Positions 24,597-34,299 are shown, numbered from the stretch's first letter. The stretch is DNA of 64,000 nt from Pseudomonadota bacterium (GCA_029550345.1 JAKPHK010000061.1:23922-87921); one strand, 5' to 3'. Notes: generated from the letters alone by a model not told the origin. Translations and numbers: made by a program.

Positions 24597-26498
24597 TCAG
24601 GCCGGATTGTACCAGATCGCCGAAGTATAGGCGCGCTCCTGCTGCTTCAAAGGGATTTCGGCAGGAAGGGTCAGCTTGAACTTCACCATGTCGTAATCCA
24701 TCCAGGTCGGCGTCGGAATCTGCAGCACGCGCACATAATAGAATGCCCGGACTTTCGGATCGAATTCAGGGTCGGTCCAGACCGTTGCCAGGCTCGGCGC
24801 GCCGATCGTGTTCTGATAGGTCGCGGTTGCGACATCAACCGTATCACCCACCGCCGGGACCTTGCCGTTCACGGCCACCCGCTTGTCCATATCGGACCAG
24901 ACCACGTCGAACACCTTCTCGTGCGAATTGCCTGCTGCATCGACCCAGCCCTTGACGACCTGGACGCGATCAAGATTGCCGTCGATCGGGTCCTTGAGAG
25001 CCGAAACGATAAAGCTGGGGGCGCCGCTGCCGCCGGCTTTCAGGTCGCCGCCCATCGGCACCCCGCGCGTGTAACCGGCCTTGACCCAATCACCTTTCAG
25101 ATCATCGGCCTTGAAATCCCAGCCGCCGAAGAACCGCACGGTCATCCGCGGGCCGGTGGTGCCATAGACTTCGCGGCGCATCATCGCATCGAAGATCGCT
25201 TCGCGGGTATTGCTGGTTGCCCAGACCCCGGCATAGCCACTGGCAAGCGACTGCCAGTTCATCCGTCCGACCCGCTCAACCGGAACACCCGGCACAAAGC
25301 TGGCAGTGGCACGCTCTGCACTCGGTTCAACGCCGGGATGCTTGCCGAAATAGTTGTTGTCGTCGGCGGTCGAAAGAGAGGTGTGCGCGTCTGTCGAGCC
25401 GACTACGCCGAACTTGTATGGGTTCACGCCGGTTCGCTGCTCGATCAGCATCCCGCGCTTCAGCGCTTCGCGGACATAGCTGCCTGCCAGGTCGCCGGGT
25501 TTGGTGGGCTGGGTGTTGAGCAGATTGTTCTGATCCCATCCTGCCGTGCCGTAGCCGGCGAACTCGTCGTTGGGGGAAAGGAACGGGTGCGCTTCGCTGT
25601 CACCCTTGATCTGGGTGATCTCCACCACCGGTTCATGCGCCGCGCGGCGGCGGGCATATTCGGCCGAGATCGGGCCACCCTTCGGATCGGTCAGCATGAA
25701 CATCAGGCCATTCGAAAGGTTGGAATTGTGCGGTATCGCCAAGACCTTGCCGCCGGTGGTCTTTTCATAGGCATCCATGTAGTCCCACAGCGCGTCCGGC
25801 CAGTCCTGACCCGCATCGCTGAGCGGATCGACCTTGTTCACCCGGTCTATGCCGTCGCGGAAGATGACGTTTCGGTGCAGATTGTTACCGCCCTGCATCA
25901 GGGTATATTCGAAACCGAAAAAGGCGGTGAACTTGCCCGGTTCGTTATAGCTTTCAACGGTCTTGAGGCCCTCGTTCCAGATCTTGTGCGTGCGCGCCTG
26001 AGCCTTCGCGGGATCATTGAGCCCGGGCGGCATCTTGCCATGGGCTCGCGCGTCGAGGATTTCGGCGGTCGCCTGAAGAGAGCCCTTGGGGCCTTCGTGC
26101 ATCAGATCATACCAGCGCAGCAAGGTGGGGTCATTGATCGCGATCCGCGGCGCGTCATAAAGCGCCTTGGTCGAGCCGAGCCCTTCGGAGTGGTCGGTGA
26201 TCACCAGGAAGTCGAGCGGGCGGGCCAGCTTGGCCTTGACCCCAGCCGAGCTGGTGACCTCTTCGCCGCGGGCAAAGCGCAGTGCTGCTTCTGGATCGAG
26301 CCGATTGCCGAAACCGAAAGCATCGACCGAATTTGCCGTATGCAGGTGCGTGTCGCCCCAGAATACCTGTTCCGGGTAGGCCGTGTTCTTGACCTCTGCC
26401 GTGCTTCCGCCGACCTGTGATAGCTTGTCGCATCCTGAAACCAGCATGGTCGAACTGAGCAACAGGGCAGCTGCGGTGATCGTTGTGCGCATAGTCAT
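24597..26498 (-). CDS. DUF3604 lipoprotein, downstream paralogue
   Basis: A 633-residue predicted lipoprotein with a lipobox (MLVSGCDK, Cys at about 23). Motifs in order resemble a PHP-type metal-hydrolase site: WGDTHLHTANSVDAFGFG, LVITDHSEGL, VLAIPHNSNLSNG and VGSTDAHTSLS. DUF3604 proteins are widespread in sphingomonads and marine bacteria, but no activity is established to my knowledge. It is 4 bp downstream of a close paralogue, aligning almost without gaps; by eye roughly three quarters of residues agree. Confidence 0.88.
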   Translation of the reverse strand: MTMRTTITAAALLLSSTMLVSGCDKLSQVGGSTAEVKNTAYPEQVFWGDTHLHTANSVDAFGFGNRLDPEAALRFARGEEVTSSAGVKAKLARPLDFLVITDHSEGLGSTKALYDAPRIAINDPTLLRWYDLMHEGPKGSLQATAEILDARAHGKMPPGLNDPAKAQARTHKIWNEGLKTVESYNEPGKFTAFFGFEYTLMQGGNNLHRNVIFRDGIDRVNKVDPLSDAGQDWPDALWDYMDAYEKTTGGKVLAIPHNSNLSNGLMFMLTDPKGGPISAEYARRRAAHEPVVEITQIKGDSEAHPFLSPNDEFAGYGTAGWDQNNLLNTQPTKPGDLAGSYVREALKRGMLIEQRTGVNPYKFGVVGSTDAHTSLSTADDNNYFGKHPGVEPSAERATASFVPGVPVERVGRMNWQSLASGYAGVWATSNTREAIFDAMMRREVYGTTGPRMTVRFFGGWDFKADDLKGDWVKAGYTRGVPMGGDLKAGGSGAPSFIVSALKDPIDGNLDRVQVVKGWVDAAGNSHEKVFDVVWSDMDKRVAVNGKVPAVGDTVDVATATYQNTIGAPSLATVWTDPEFDPKVRAFYYVRVLQIPTPTWMDYDMVKFKLTLPAEIPLKQQERAYTSAIWYNPA

Positions 26499-26502
26499 GC
26501 TC

Positions 26503-28389
26503 CTAGGCCGGTTCGTACCAGATCGGTGAGGTGTAGCCGCGTTCCTGCTGCTTGAGCGGGATCGCGGGATCGAGCTTGAGCTTGTAGCGGACCATGTCGA
26601 AATTGACCCAGGTCGGGGTCGGGATCTCCAGCACCCGCACGTAATAGAACGCCCGCGCCTTGGGGTCGAATTCGGGGTCGGACCAGACCGTCGTCAGGCT
26701 CGGTGCGCCGATCGTGTTGGTGTAGGTTGCGGTTGCGGTGTCCACGGTATCGCCAACCGACGGAACCTTGCCACCTGCGGCCACCCGCTTGTCCATGTCT
26801 GACCAGACCACATCGAAGACCTTTTCGTGGGCCGTTCCCGCGGCATCGACCCAGCCCTTGACGACCTGAGCCCGGTCAAGGTTGGCCCCCTGGGGGTCCT
26901 TCAGCGCGGAGATCACGAAGCTGGGCGCGCCGCTTCCGGCCTTGAGTATCCCGCCCATCGGCACGCCGCGCGCATAGCCTTGATCGACCCAATCCCCTTT
27001 CAGGTCATCTGCCTTGAAATCCCAGCCGCCAAAGACACGCAGCACCATCCGTGTGCCGGTGGTGGCATAGACTTCGCGGCGGGCCATCGCGTCAAACAAA
27101 GCTTCGCGGGTATTGTCGGTTGCCCAGACTGCGGCATAGCCGCTGGCGAGATAGTTCCAGCCGTACCGGCCCTCGCGCGTTCCCAGGTTCTGTGCCTCGG
27201 CTGCGCGCTTGGGGTTTGGTTCGACGCCGGAATGTTTCCCGAAATAGTTGTCCTCATCGGTCGTGGACAGCGAGGTATGGCTGTCGGTCGATCCGATCAC
27301 GCCGAAGCGATAAGGATTCTCCCCGGTGCGTTGTTCGATCATCAATCCGCGTTTCAGTGCCTCGCGGACATAGGACCCGGTCTGCATTTCCGGGGTGGTG
27401 CGTTCGACCATCATCAGATCGCCCAGCTCCCACCCGGCGGTGCCGTAACCGGCGAACTCATCATTGGGCGACATGAACGGGTGGGCTTCACTGTCTCCCT
27501 TGATCTGGGTGATTTCCACCAGTGGTTCGTGCGCCGCCCGGCGCCGGGCGTATGCTGCGCTCATCGGACCGCCGGAGGGATCGGTCAGCATAAACATCTT
27601 GCCGTTCGAGAGATTCGCATTGTGCGGGATCGCCAGGGTTTTACCGCCGGTCTGCTTCTCATAGGCGTCCATATAATCCCACAGCCCGTCGGGCTTGGTC
27701 GTATCGAACGACATCAGCGGCAGGACGTTCGCGGCGCGGTCGCCGCCATCGCGGAACACCACATTGCGGTGCAGGTTCCGGCCTTCGTCCATCAGGGTAT
27801 ATTCAAAGCCGATAAACGCGGTGAACTTACCCGGCTCGTTATAGCGCTCGACCGTTGCGATGTGCCGGTTCCAGTCCTTGCGCAGTCTGTCGGCGGCGGC
27901 TTTGGGATTGGTAATTGACGGCGGCAGTTTGTTTTTTGCTTTTGCGTCGATCAGTTCGGCCGTCGCGCGCATCGATCCTTCCGGGCCGGAATGCAGCATG
28001 TCATACCAGCGCAGCAGTAGTGGATCGGAAATCAGCGCGCGGGGCGCCTCATACAGGTTCTTGACCGTCGCAAACCCGTCCGAGTGATCGCTGATAACCA
28101 GAAAATCGAGCGGGCGCTTGAGCTGGGCCTTCTGCCCGGTCGATGAGGTGACCTCCTCACCGCGAGCAAAGCGCAGCGCGGCTTCCGGATCGAGCCGGGT
28201 GCCAAAGCCGAAGGCATCGGGGGAATTGCTGGTGTGAAGATGGGTGTCACCCCAATAGACGCGTTGCGGATGGGCATTTGCGCTGACCGCTGCGGTTTGG
28301 TCCTGCGCCTCCTTGCCGCGATCGCATCCGCCGACAAGCGAAGTCGATCCAAGCAGCAATGCTGCCAAGGCCATGGCTCTTCCAGTCAT
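26503..28389 (-). CDS. DUF3604 lipoprotein, upstream paralogue
   Basis: A 628-residue lipoprotein; the start MTGRAMALAALLLGSTSLVG precedes the lipobox LVGGC and follows GGGAGGGG, so an earlier in-frame Met is rejected. It carries the same ordered metal-site motifs (WGDTHLHTSNSPDAFGFG, LVISDHSDGF, LAIPHNANLSNG, IGSTDSHTSLS). First gene of a four-gene coupled operon (DUF3604-DUF3604-PPIase-HupE). Divergent from the acyl-CoA dehydrogenase gene, with an 18-bp palindrome in the shared 109-bp gap. Confidence 0.88.
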   Translation of the reverse strand: MTGRAMALAALLLGSTSLVGGCDRGKEAQDQTAAVSANAHPQRVYWGDTHLHTSNSPDAFGFGTRLDPEAALRFARGEEVTSSTGQKAQLKRPLDFLVISDHSDGFATVKNLYEAPRALISDPLLLRWYDMLHSGPEGSMRATAELIDAKAKNKLPPSITNPKAAADRLRKDWNRHIATVERYNEPGKFTAFIGFEYTLMDEGRNLHRNVVFRDGGDRAANVLPLMSFDTTKPDGLWDYMDAYEKQTGGKTLAIPHNANLSNGKMFMLTDPSGGPMSAAYARRRAAHEPLVEITQIKGDSEAHPFMSPNDEFAGYGTAGWELGDLMMVERTTPEMQTGSYVREALKRGLMIEQRTGENPYRFGVIGSTDSHTSLSTTDEDNYFGKHSGVEPNPKRAAEAQNLGTREGRYGWNYLASGYAAVWATDNTREALFDAMARREVYATTGTRMVLRVFGGWDFKADDLKGDWVDQGYARGVPMGGILKAGSGAPSFVISALKDPQGANLDRAQVVKGWVDAAGTAHEKVFDVVWSDMDKRVAAGGKVPSVGDTVDTATATYTNTIGAPSLTTVWSDPEFDPKARAFYYVRVLEIPTPTWVNFDMVRYKLKLDPAIPLKQQERGYTSPIWYEPA

Positions 28390-28470
28390 ATGGACCCCTC
28401 CCGATCCTGTTCTTTCCGGCAGCCTGACAGCTTGAAACGCGTTGTTCAAGGTTCACCGGCACTTGTGCAC

Positions 28471-28488
28471 CTTAACCGATCGCTTAAG
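28471..28488. promoter_or_regulatory. 18-bp palindromic operator between DUF3604 operon and acyl-CoA dehydrogenase
   Basis: CTTAACCGATCGCTTAAG is palindromic apart from one symmetrical pair of positions. It lies 10 bp before the acyl-CoA dehydrogenase start and touches its ribosome site AAGGA. It matches 14 of 18 positions of the operator at 18212-18229. The likely binder is a TetR-type repressor not encoded nearby; this is inference from shape. Confidence 0.7.
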
Positions 28489-28498
28489 GATGGGAAGC

Positions 28499-29656
28499 AT
28501 GAATGACAGCGATGAGATGAATGAGATTCGCCGCGCCGTGCAGGCGCTGTGCGCCGATTTCCCGGGCGAATACTGGCGCCATAAGGATGCCGCGCGGGCC
28601 TATCCCGGGGAATTCGTTGATGCGCTGACCCGTTCCGGGTTCCTGGCCGCGCTTATTCCCGAAGAATTCGGCGGCTCCGGCCTCAGCCTTGAAGCGGCGG
28701 CCGTGATCATGGAGGAGATCCAGGCGGCGGGCTGCAACGGAGCTTCGGCGCACGCCCAGATGTATATCATGAACACCCTGCTGCGTTACGGCAGTGCCGA
28801 ACAGAAGGCGCGGTATCTGCCGAAGATCGCCAGCGGGGAGCTGCGATTGCAGGCCTTCGGCGTTTCCGAACCGACCAGCGGCACCGATACGCTTTCGCTT
28901 CGGACAACGGCGGTGCGCGATGGCGATAGTTATGTGGTCAATGGCCAGAAGATCTGGACCAGCCGGGCTGAGCATTCCGATCTGATGCTGCTGCTTGCGC
29001 GGACCACGCCGCGCGATCAGGTGGCGAAGAAGACCGATGGTCTGTCGATCTTCCTGGTCGATATGCGCGAAGTCGTTGGCAAGGGTATGGCGATCAAGCC
29101 GATCCGGACGATGATGAATCACTCAACCACCGAAGTGTTCTTCGATGAAATGCGGATCCCGGCCTCAAGCCTGATCGGAGAAGAGGGGAAGGGGTTCCGC
29201 TATGTGCTTTCGGGAATGAATGCCGAGCGAATCCTGATCGGTGCCGAATGTATTGGCGATGCCAAATGGTTCATCCGCAAGGCGACTGATTATGCCGGCG
29301 ATCGCGAGGTCTTCGCGCGGCCGATCGGGCAGAACCAGGGCGTTCAGTTCCCGATCGCGCGCTGCTATGCCCAGATGCGCGCCGCCGAACTGATGGTCCG
29401 CCATGCCGCGCAGGTCTATGATCAGGGCGGCAATCCGGGGGAGGAGGCCAACATGGCCAAGCTGCTGGCGAGCGAGGCCAGCTGGGCCGCCGCCGATATG
29501 TGCGTCCAGACCCACGGCGGCTTCGGTTTTGCCGAGGAATACGATGTCGAACGCAAGTTTCGTGAAGCCCGGCTCTATACAGTGGCGCCGATCAGCACCA
29601 ATCTGATCCTGAGCTACATCGCCGAACACGTGCTCGGCCTGCCGCGCAGTTACTGA
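28499..29656 (+). CDS. Acyl-CoA dehydrogenase family protein
   Basis: FAD-dependent dehydrogenase of 385 residues. The N-terminal helical domain leads to the FAD/substrate motif FGVSEPTSGTDTLSLRTTAV and NGQKIWTSRAEHSDLMLLLA. The C-terminal domain ends with THGGFGFAEEYDVERKFREA, which carries the usual catalytic-base region. Start at 28499 is chosen for its spacing from AAGGA; a Met nine bases earlier has no room for a ribosome site. The 7-bp end overlap with the next convergent gene is unusual but clear. Confidence 0.93.
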   Translation: MNDSDEMNEIRRAVQALCADFPGEYWRHKDAARAYPGEFVDALTRSGFLAALIPEEFGGSGLSLEAAAVIMEEIQAAGCNGASAHAQMYIMNTLLRYGSAEQKARYLPKIASGELRLQAFGVSEPTSGTDTLSLRTTAVRDGDSYVVNGQKIWTSRAEHSDLMLLLARTTPRDQVAKKTDGLSIFLVDMREVVGKGMAIKPIRTMMNHSTTEVFFDEMRIPASSLIGEEGKGFRYVLSGMNAERILIGAECIGDAKWFIRKATDYAGDREVFARPIGQNQGVQFPIARCYAQMRAAELMVRHAAQVYDQGGNPGEEANMAKLLASEASWAAADMCVQTHGGFGFAEEYDVERKFREARLYTVAPISTNLILSYIAEHVLGLPRSY

Positions 29657-30174
29657 AACGGCAAGACCGGGCTGGCGGTGGAGGTGCGCTTGCCCGCTGT
29701 CGGCAATAACACCATCCGCCCGCGCTTCGGGCTCCAGGTGAATTCGCCGGGACACGCCTCAGCACCGAAACCGCCGCACTGGGTGCCGTGGAAATCGAAC
29801 ACGAACACGATCCTGCCCTGGCGCTCGGCGCTTTGGTGTTCGCGGACCTGACGATCAAAAACCCGCAGCGGTGATCCAGTCTTTCGGCCCAGCCAGAGCT
29901 GATACCGGCATCCGCCGGTTCCGCACCAGGCAGACCCGAAGGCATTGAAATCGACCTGCCAATCCTGGATTCCGTCACGGTTGATATCAACCGGCCTGAT
30001 CGCTGCGCGGATTTCCGCCGGGCTGTGCGGCGTAAAATCCCCTTTGAGCTGACGCTTCAGAACCCGTGCAATTTCCCCTTTCGGATCGGCGCCAGTCCGG
30101 GCGGAAGCCGGAATTGACAGCAACGTTGCGGATGCGAGCGCCAAGAGGAATGCGGATGCAGCAGGGCGATACAT
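29650..30174 (-). CDS. Secreted protein with a calcium-loop-like motif, function unknown
   Basis: A 174-residue protein with a signal peptide (start MYRPAASAFLLALASATLLS, cleavage near ASARTG). The mature part has DINRDGIQDWQVD, similar to the DxNxDGxxD calcium loops of EF-hand-like repeats. Four Cys (AWCGTGGCRYQLW and TQCGGFGAEACPGEF) suggest two disulfides. It is the last core gene before the tRNA-Lys island junction. No family recognised. Confidence 0.72.
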   Translation of the reverse strand: MYRPAASAFLLALASATLLSIPASARTGADPKGEIARVLKRQLKGDFTPHSPAEIRAAIRPVDINRDGIQDWQVDFNAFGSAWCGTGGCRYQLWLGRKTGSPLRVFDRQVREHQSAERQGRIVFVFDFHGTQCGGFGAEACPGEFTWSPKRGRMVLLPTAGKRTSTASPVLPFQ

Positions 30175-30262
30175 GATTGTGGGGCTCCCAAAAGGATGGG
30201 CAGCCATAGCGGTAAAAAGGGCAATAACCGTTGGATCAACGCGACACTGTGGGAGAGGGAGG

Positions 30263-30307
30263 TGGTGGACGCACTAGGGCTCGAACCTAGGACCCGCTGA
30301 TTTAGAG
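30263..30307 (-). repeat. Displaced tRNA-Lys 3' end (outer att site of the tandem islands)
   Basis: 45 bases match the 3' part of tRNA-Lys(CTT) at 53232-53276 with one mismatch (TTTAGAG for TTAAGAG). They run from the encoded CCA through the T arm to the anticodon loop. The rest of the tRNA is absent. This is the classical mark of integration into a tRNA 3' end; core sequence lies to its left and island 1 to its right. No GCTACCTAG arm repeats are found here. Confidence 0.9.
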
Positions 30308-30372
30308 CAATCTTTCCGTCCGGATGTGTTCGCGTGCGACCGCATCGATGTGCAGGTGTCCAGAGGATCTGG

Positions 30373-30762
30373 TCAACTGACCGCGATCCCGTCGAGGATC
30401 GGACAATCGGGTCTGCTGTCGCCGCTGCACCCTTCGGCCAGTTCCAGCAAGGCGCGACGCATGGCTTCAAGTGCTGCGGCCTTGCGACCAAGATCATCGG
30501 CATGTGCCAGGGCAACGGCCTTCACTTCACTGCTCGTCCGCTCGCGGTTGTCCCATAGGCCGAGGAGAGTGGCGATCTCCTCAAGCGAGAAGCCAAGGCC
30601 GCGGGCGTTGGCAATGAAGCGCAGGCGCTCGATCGATTGCGGCGAATAATCCCTGTAACCATTGTCGCGTCGGTCAGTGGGCGGCATCAACCCTACGCGC
30701 TCATAGTGCCGGATCATCCGCTCCGACACGCCAGTGGTCTTCGATGCCTGTCCGATGTTCAT
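30373..30762 (-). CDS. CueR/HmrR-like MerR-family copper-responsive regulator
   Basis: A 129-residue activator starting [20 protein letters not shown], with winged-helix and dimerisation helix. The metal loop CSGDSRPDCPIL has two Cys separated by seven residues, as in Cu(I)-responsive CueR. It overlaps the DUF2933 gene by 4 bp, so in contrast to most cueR genes it lies downstream of the ATPase it should control. Its likely target is the palindrome at 33338-33362. The many residues encoded in frame before this Met are non-conserved. Confidence 0.9.
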   Translation of the reverse strand: MNIGQASKTTGVSERMIRHYERVGLMPPTDRRDNGYRDYSPQSIERLRFIANARGLGFSLEEIATLLGLWDNRERTSSEVKAVALAHADDLGRKAAALEAMRRALLELAEGCSGDSRPDCPILDGIAVS

Positions 30763-30962
30763 GGCCGCTGTTCGTCGAACTTCGGGTAGCGTCCTTGGTG
30801 GTGGCCGCCATGGAAGAAGTGCAGCAGCAGGCAGGCGAGCAGGAATGCGTAAGGGATCAGCCCGAAGAAGTGCTGCCGGTGTTCCGGATAGAGCAGGAAA
30901 GCGGCGATCAGCGCGCCCGATGCCGCGGCCAGCAGCCACGCGCGCTTGCTGGCAAGGTTCAT
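30759..30962 (-). CDS. DUF2933 small membrane protein
   Basis: A 67-residue protein with two hydrophobic segments ([16 protein letters not shown] and [16 protein letters not shown]), then a His-rich tail [13 protein letters not shown]. This matches DUF2933, a family repeatedly found beside copper and heavy-metal ATPase genes. The histidine cluster may bind metal. It overlaps both copA and the regulator gene by 4 bp. Confidence 0.85.
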   Translation of the reverse strand: MNLASKRAWLLAAASGALIAAFLLYPEHRQHFFGLIPYAFLLACLLLHFFHGGHHQGRYPKFDEQRP

Positions 30963-33304
30963 AGCGCAATCCTCCTGAGACGCAGCGAATTACCGATGAC
31001 GCTGACCGAGGAAAGCGCCATCGCCGCCGCCGCGATGATCGGTGAAAGCATGATGCCGAACAGCGGGTAGAGCGCGCCCGCAGCCACCGGGATACCAGCG
31101 ACGTTGTAGGCAAAGGCAAAGAACAGGTTCTGCCGGATGTTGGTCATGGTTGCGTGGCTGAGGTGCCGGGCACGCGCTATCCCCGTCAAATCGCCCTTGA
31201 GCAGTGTGATGCCTGCGCTTTCAATCGCAACGTCTGTGCCGGTGCCCATGGCGATGCCGACATCGGCAGCGGCAAGCGCAGGGGTGTCGTTCACACCGTC
31301 GCCTGCCATCGCCACGATCCTGCCTTCGTCCCTCAAGCGCTTGACGATCGCGCTCTTTTGGTCTGGCAACACATCGGCTTCGATGTCGTCGATGCCGAGC
31401 CGCCGCGCGATGGCCTCAGCCGTGACGCGATTGTCCCCGGTCAACATGATGACATGGATACCCGCTCCGGCCAGCGCCTTGAGCGCGGCAGACGTAGTCT
31501 GCTTTACCGGATCGGCAATGCCGATGGCACCCGCAACCTTGCCATCTATGCCAAGAAAAATTGCGGTCGCCCCGTCAGCGCGCAGGGCGTCAGCACGTTG
31601 CGCCAGGGGGGCAGTCGAGACCCCTTGTTCCTGAAGAAAGCGGGCATTTCCAGCAACAAGCCGATGTCCATCGACGATGCCGGTTATGCCCTTGCCGACT
31701 GGCTGATCGACGTCGCCCGGTTCGCTGATTGCGATCCTCTTGGCTTCTGCATCTCTGACAATTGCCAGGGCTAGCGGATGCTCGCTGCTGCGTTCGAGGC
31801 TCGCGGCAAGGCGCAGAACCTCTTGACTGTCGAACCCTTCGGCCGTCTCGATCGCAACCACCGCAGGCTTGCCTTCGGTGAGCGTGCCGGTCTTGTCGAC
31901 GACAAGCGTATCGACCTTCTCCATGCGTTCGAGTGCCTCGGCGTTCTTGATGAGTATACCGGCCTGGGCACCGCGTCCGACCCCCACCATGATCGACATC
32001 GGGGTCGCGAGGCCAAGCGCACAGGGGCAGGCGATGATCAGCACGGCCACCGCTGCGATCAGGCCATAGCCCATTGCCGGCGATGGGCCGACCAGGGACC
32101 AGACGACGAACGCGATCGCTGAGACCGCGATCACCGCCGGCACGAACCAGCCCGACACGGTGTCGGCAAGCCGCTGGATGGGCGCACGACTGCGCTGGGC
32201 TTCTGCTACCATCTGGACGATGCGCGCCAGCATGGTGTCGCGCCCGATCTTCTCGGCGCGCATCACAATGCCGCCGGTCTGGTTTATCGTGCCACCGATC
32301 AGCTTCGACGCAGCCTCCTTGGTCACCGGCATGGACTCGCCAGTCACCATCGATTCATCGACCGTGCCGCGGCCCTCCAGTACCACGCCATCAACCGGAA
32401 CCTTCTCGCCAGGGCGAACGCGTAGCGTGTCGCCGACCAGAACCTGGTCGAGTGTGATCTCCTCGTCACTACCATCGGGACGAACCCGGCGGGCGAGCTT
32501 GGGCGAAAGGTCGAGCAATGCGCGGATCGCACCGCTGGTTGTTTCCCGGGCACGCAGTTCAAGCAGTTGGCCAAGCAAGACCAGCACGGTAATGACCGCC
32601 GCCGCCTCGAAATAGACCGCGACTGAGCCGTCCATTGCGCGAAACGCGGGCGGGAAGATACCGGGCGCGAGCGCCGCCGCCATGCTGTAGATCCAGGCAA
32701 CGCCCGTTCCCATCGCAATCAGGGTGAACATGTTGAGGTGGCCGCTCTTCACCGATGCCCAGCCGCGTTCGAAAAATGGCCAGCCCGCCCACAGGACCAC
32801 CGGCGTCGCCAGAACCATCTGGATCAGGTTGGCGATGTTTCCATCCAGATAATGGCGCAGTCCGGTCAAATGCCCGCCCATTTCGAGCGCAACCACCGGC
32901 AAAGCGAGGATGAGGCCGATTACAAAGCGCCGCTTCATGTCGGCATATTCGGGCGACGGTCCATCGTTGAGCGTCGGCGTCATCGGTTCCAAGGCCATGC
33001 CGCAGATCGGGCAGCTTCCCGGCCCCGACTGCTGGACCTCCGGATGCATCGGGCAGGTCCAGGTCGCGCCGTCTGGCACCGGCTCTGCCGGTCGCGGCGC
33101 ATCGCTCATATAACGCGATGGATCGGCCTTGAACTTGGTTAGACAGGCAACGCTGCAAAAGTAGTGATGGACGCCGTCATGGGTCGCGACATGCGTGGTC
33201 GTCGCAGAATCGACGCTCATTCCGCAGACGGGGTCAATCACCGTCCCTGGAGCCTTCGATCCGGAATGCGCGCATTTCGCATGATCATGATGCGACTCGG
33301 TCAT
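30959..33304 (-). CDS. copA: Copper-exporting P1B-type ATPase with YHS and heavy-metal binding domains
   Basis: Exports Cu(I) from the cytoplasm. The 781-residue frame starts [17 protein letters not shown]. Its N-terminus holds a YHS domain ([21 protein letters not shown]) and a metal-binding segment ([20 protein letters not shown], then CGMALEPM) in place of the usual CxxC domains. The core has [34 protein letters not shown] and MLTGDN. TM8 [17 protein letters not shown] carries the P1B-1 MxxSS signature. It overlaps the DUF2933 gene by 4 bp. The MerR-type operator lies 34-58 bp upstream. Confidence 0.95.
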   Translation of the reverse strand: MTESHHDHAKCAHSGSKAPGTVIDPVCGMSVDSATTTHVATHDGVHHYFCSVACLTKFKADPSRYMSDAPRPAEPVPDGATWTCPMHPEVQQSGPGSCPICGMALEPMTPTLNDGPSPEYADMKRRFVIGLILALPVVALEMGGHLTGLRHYLDGNIANLIQMVLATPVVLWAGWPFFERGWASVKSGHLNMFTLIAMGTGVAWIYSMAAALAPGIFPPAFRAMDGSVAVYFEAAAVITVLVLLGQLLELRARETTSGAIRALLDLSPKLARRVRPDGSDEEITLDQVLVGDTLRVRPGEKVPVDGVVLEGRGTVDESMVTGESMPVTKEAASKLIGGTINQTGGIVMRAEKIGRDTMLARIVQMVAEAQRSRAPIQRLADTVSGWFVPAVIAVSAIAFVVWSLVGPSPAMGYGLIAAVAVLIIACPCALGLATPMSIMVGVGRGAQAGILIKNAEALERMEKVDTLVVDKTGTLTEGKPAVVAIETAEGFDSQEVLRLAASLERSSEHPLALAIVRDAEAKRIAISEPGDVDQPVGKGITGIVDGHRLVAGNARFLQEQGVSTAPLAQRADALRADGATAIFLGIDGKVAGAIGIADPVKQTTSAALKALAGAGIHVIMLTGDNRVTAEAIARRLGIDDIEADVLPDQKSAIVKRLRDEGRIVAMAGDGVNDTPALAAADVGIAMGTGTDVAIESAGITLLKGDLTGIARARHLSHATMTNIRQNLFFAFAYNVAGIPVAAGALYPLFGIMLSPIIAAAAMALSSVSVIGNSLRLRRIAL

Positions 33305-33337
33305 ACTTCGTACTCCTCTGGTCGCAACACTCATCAA

Positions 33338-33362
33338 CCTTGACATTATGTCAGGGTCAAGG
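33338..33362 (-). promoter_or_regulatory. MerR/CueR-type operator of the copA ATPase operon
   Basis: CCTTGAC (33338-33344) and GTCAAGG (33356-33362) form an inverted repeat, and TGACATTATGTCA inside it is a near-perfect palindrome. Read on the minus strand it contains a -35-like TTGACC, and a dyad placed as in MerR-family promoters with long spacers. It lies 34 bp before the copA ATPase start, so it is the expected site of the CueR-like regulator encoded at the end of the operon. Confidence 0.65.
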
Positions 33363-33368
33363 GGTAAT

Positions 33369-34295
33369 TCAACCGTTCGCCATGATCGGCTCCAGCGTAC
33401 CCAGCCAGGCCACCACGGCGAGGATCGTAAGCACTGTGGACGTTTCCAGAACCAGGCTTTGCCGAAGACCACGTAACGCGGGGACCGGAGTGCCGTTGGC
33501 TGCACCAAGAGCGGGTGTCAGGCGCCAGCGGTTGACACCCGCCAGCATCAGCATTGCAGCAAACAGGGCGAGCTTGATAAGCAGGAGTTGGCCGTAGCGC
33601 GAAGCGAACAAGGCGTATGGATGCGGCAAGCCCATTAGGCTCAGGCTGTTGATGATGCCCGTGAGAACGATCAACGCGACCGCAAGCGTCCCAACCCGCG
33701 AGAATTGTTCAAGCGCCCGATGCGCGATCCTGATCTGCGCATCGGATTGGTGCGCCAATGGCTGAAAAAGCAGCCAAGAGAACGCGGCAATTCCGCCGAT
33801 CCATATAGCCGCCGCCAGCATGTGGACGATGTCGCTCAGCCGGTGGAGCGATCCAGTCCACCCTTCGGTTGCACCGGCATGGCCAGTCCAGACCAGCGTG
33901 GCGATGGCAAGCACAGCCGAGGCAAGCAGACAGTATCTTGTAAGGCGTGGGCTTCGGCCAAGCGCCAGCGCGGCAAGCAGGGCAATTGCGACTGCCACCA
34001 TGCGCACGACCCAGGCGCTGCCGATGGCGCTCTGTGTAACGATTTCCCTGAAGGCCGAGCCATCGACTTCCCAGAGGCTTGTCCCGGTCATGGCTGCGAC
34101 AAGTGCGATCATGCCGGAGCCGGACAGCAGCAGTCCGAGCAGCGAAAGGAGGAGGGCAGGTTTGGCCAGCGGCAGCAAGGCAGTGCCTCGCTCCTCGGGT
34201 TTCAGCGCGTAAAGCGAGAAGGCTGTCACACCTGCCAGCACCATCAGGTCGACGTAAAGCGCGAACCGGATGGCGATGACAGGCAGGTTGTCCAT
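33369..34295 (-). CDS. copD: CopD family copper resistance membrane protein
   Basis: A 308-residue protein with eight predicted membrane segments. Conserved His residues sit in [31 protein letters not shown] and [14 protein letters not shown], as in CopD/YebZ proteins thought to import copper with CopC. It follows copC by 4 bp. In contrast to the ATPase it falls under the ECF-type promoter upstream of copC. Confidence 0.92.
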   Translation of the reverse strand: MDNLPVIAIRFALYVDLMVLAGVTAFSLYALKPEERGTALLPLAKPALLLSLLGLLLSGSGMIALVAAMTGTSLWEVDGSAFREIVTQSAIGSAWVVRMVAVAIALLAALALGRSPRLTRYCLLASAVLAIATLVWTGHAGATEGWTGSLHRLSDIVHMLAAAIWIGGIAAFSWLLFQPLAHQSDAQIRIAHRALEQFSRVGTLAVALIVLTGIINSLSLMGLPHPYALFASRYGQLLLIKLALFAAMLMLAGVNRWRLTPALGAANGTPVPALRGLRQSLVLETSTVLTILAVVAWLGTLEPIMANG

Positions 34296-34299
34296 GTCT

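Noticed and set aside
24543..26420. 625-codon open frame opposite the DUF3604 gene
   Set aside because: Mirror of a conserved lipoprotein gene; a similar antisense frame occurs opposite the paralogue, which shows it is a composition effect.
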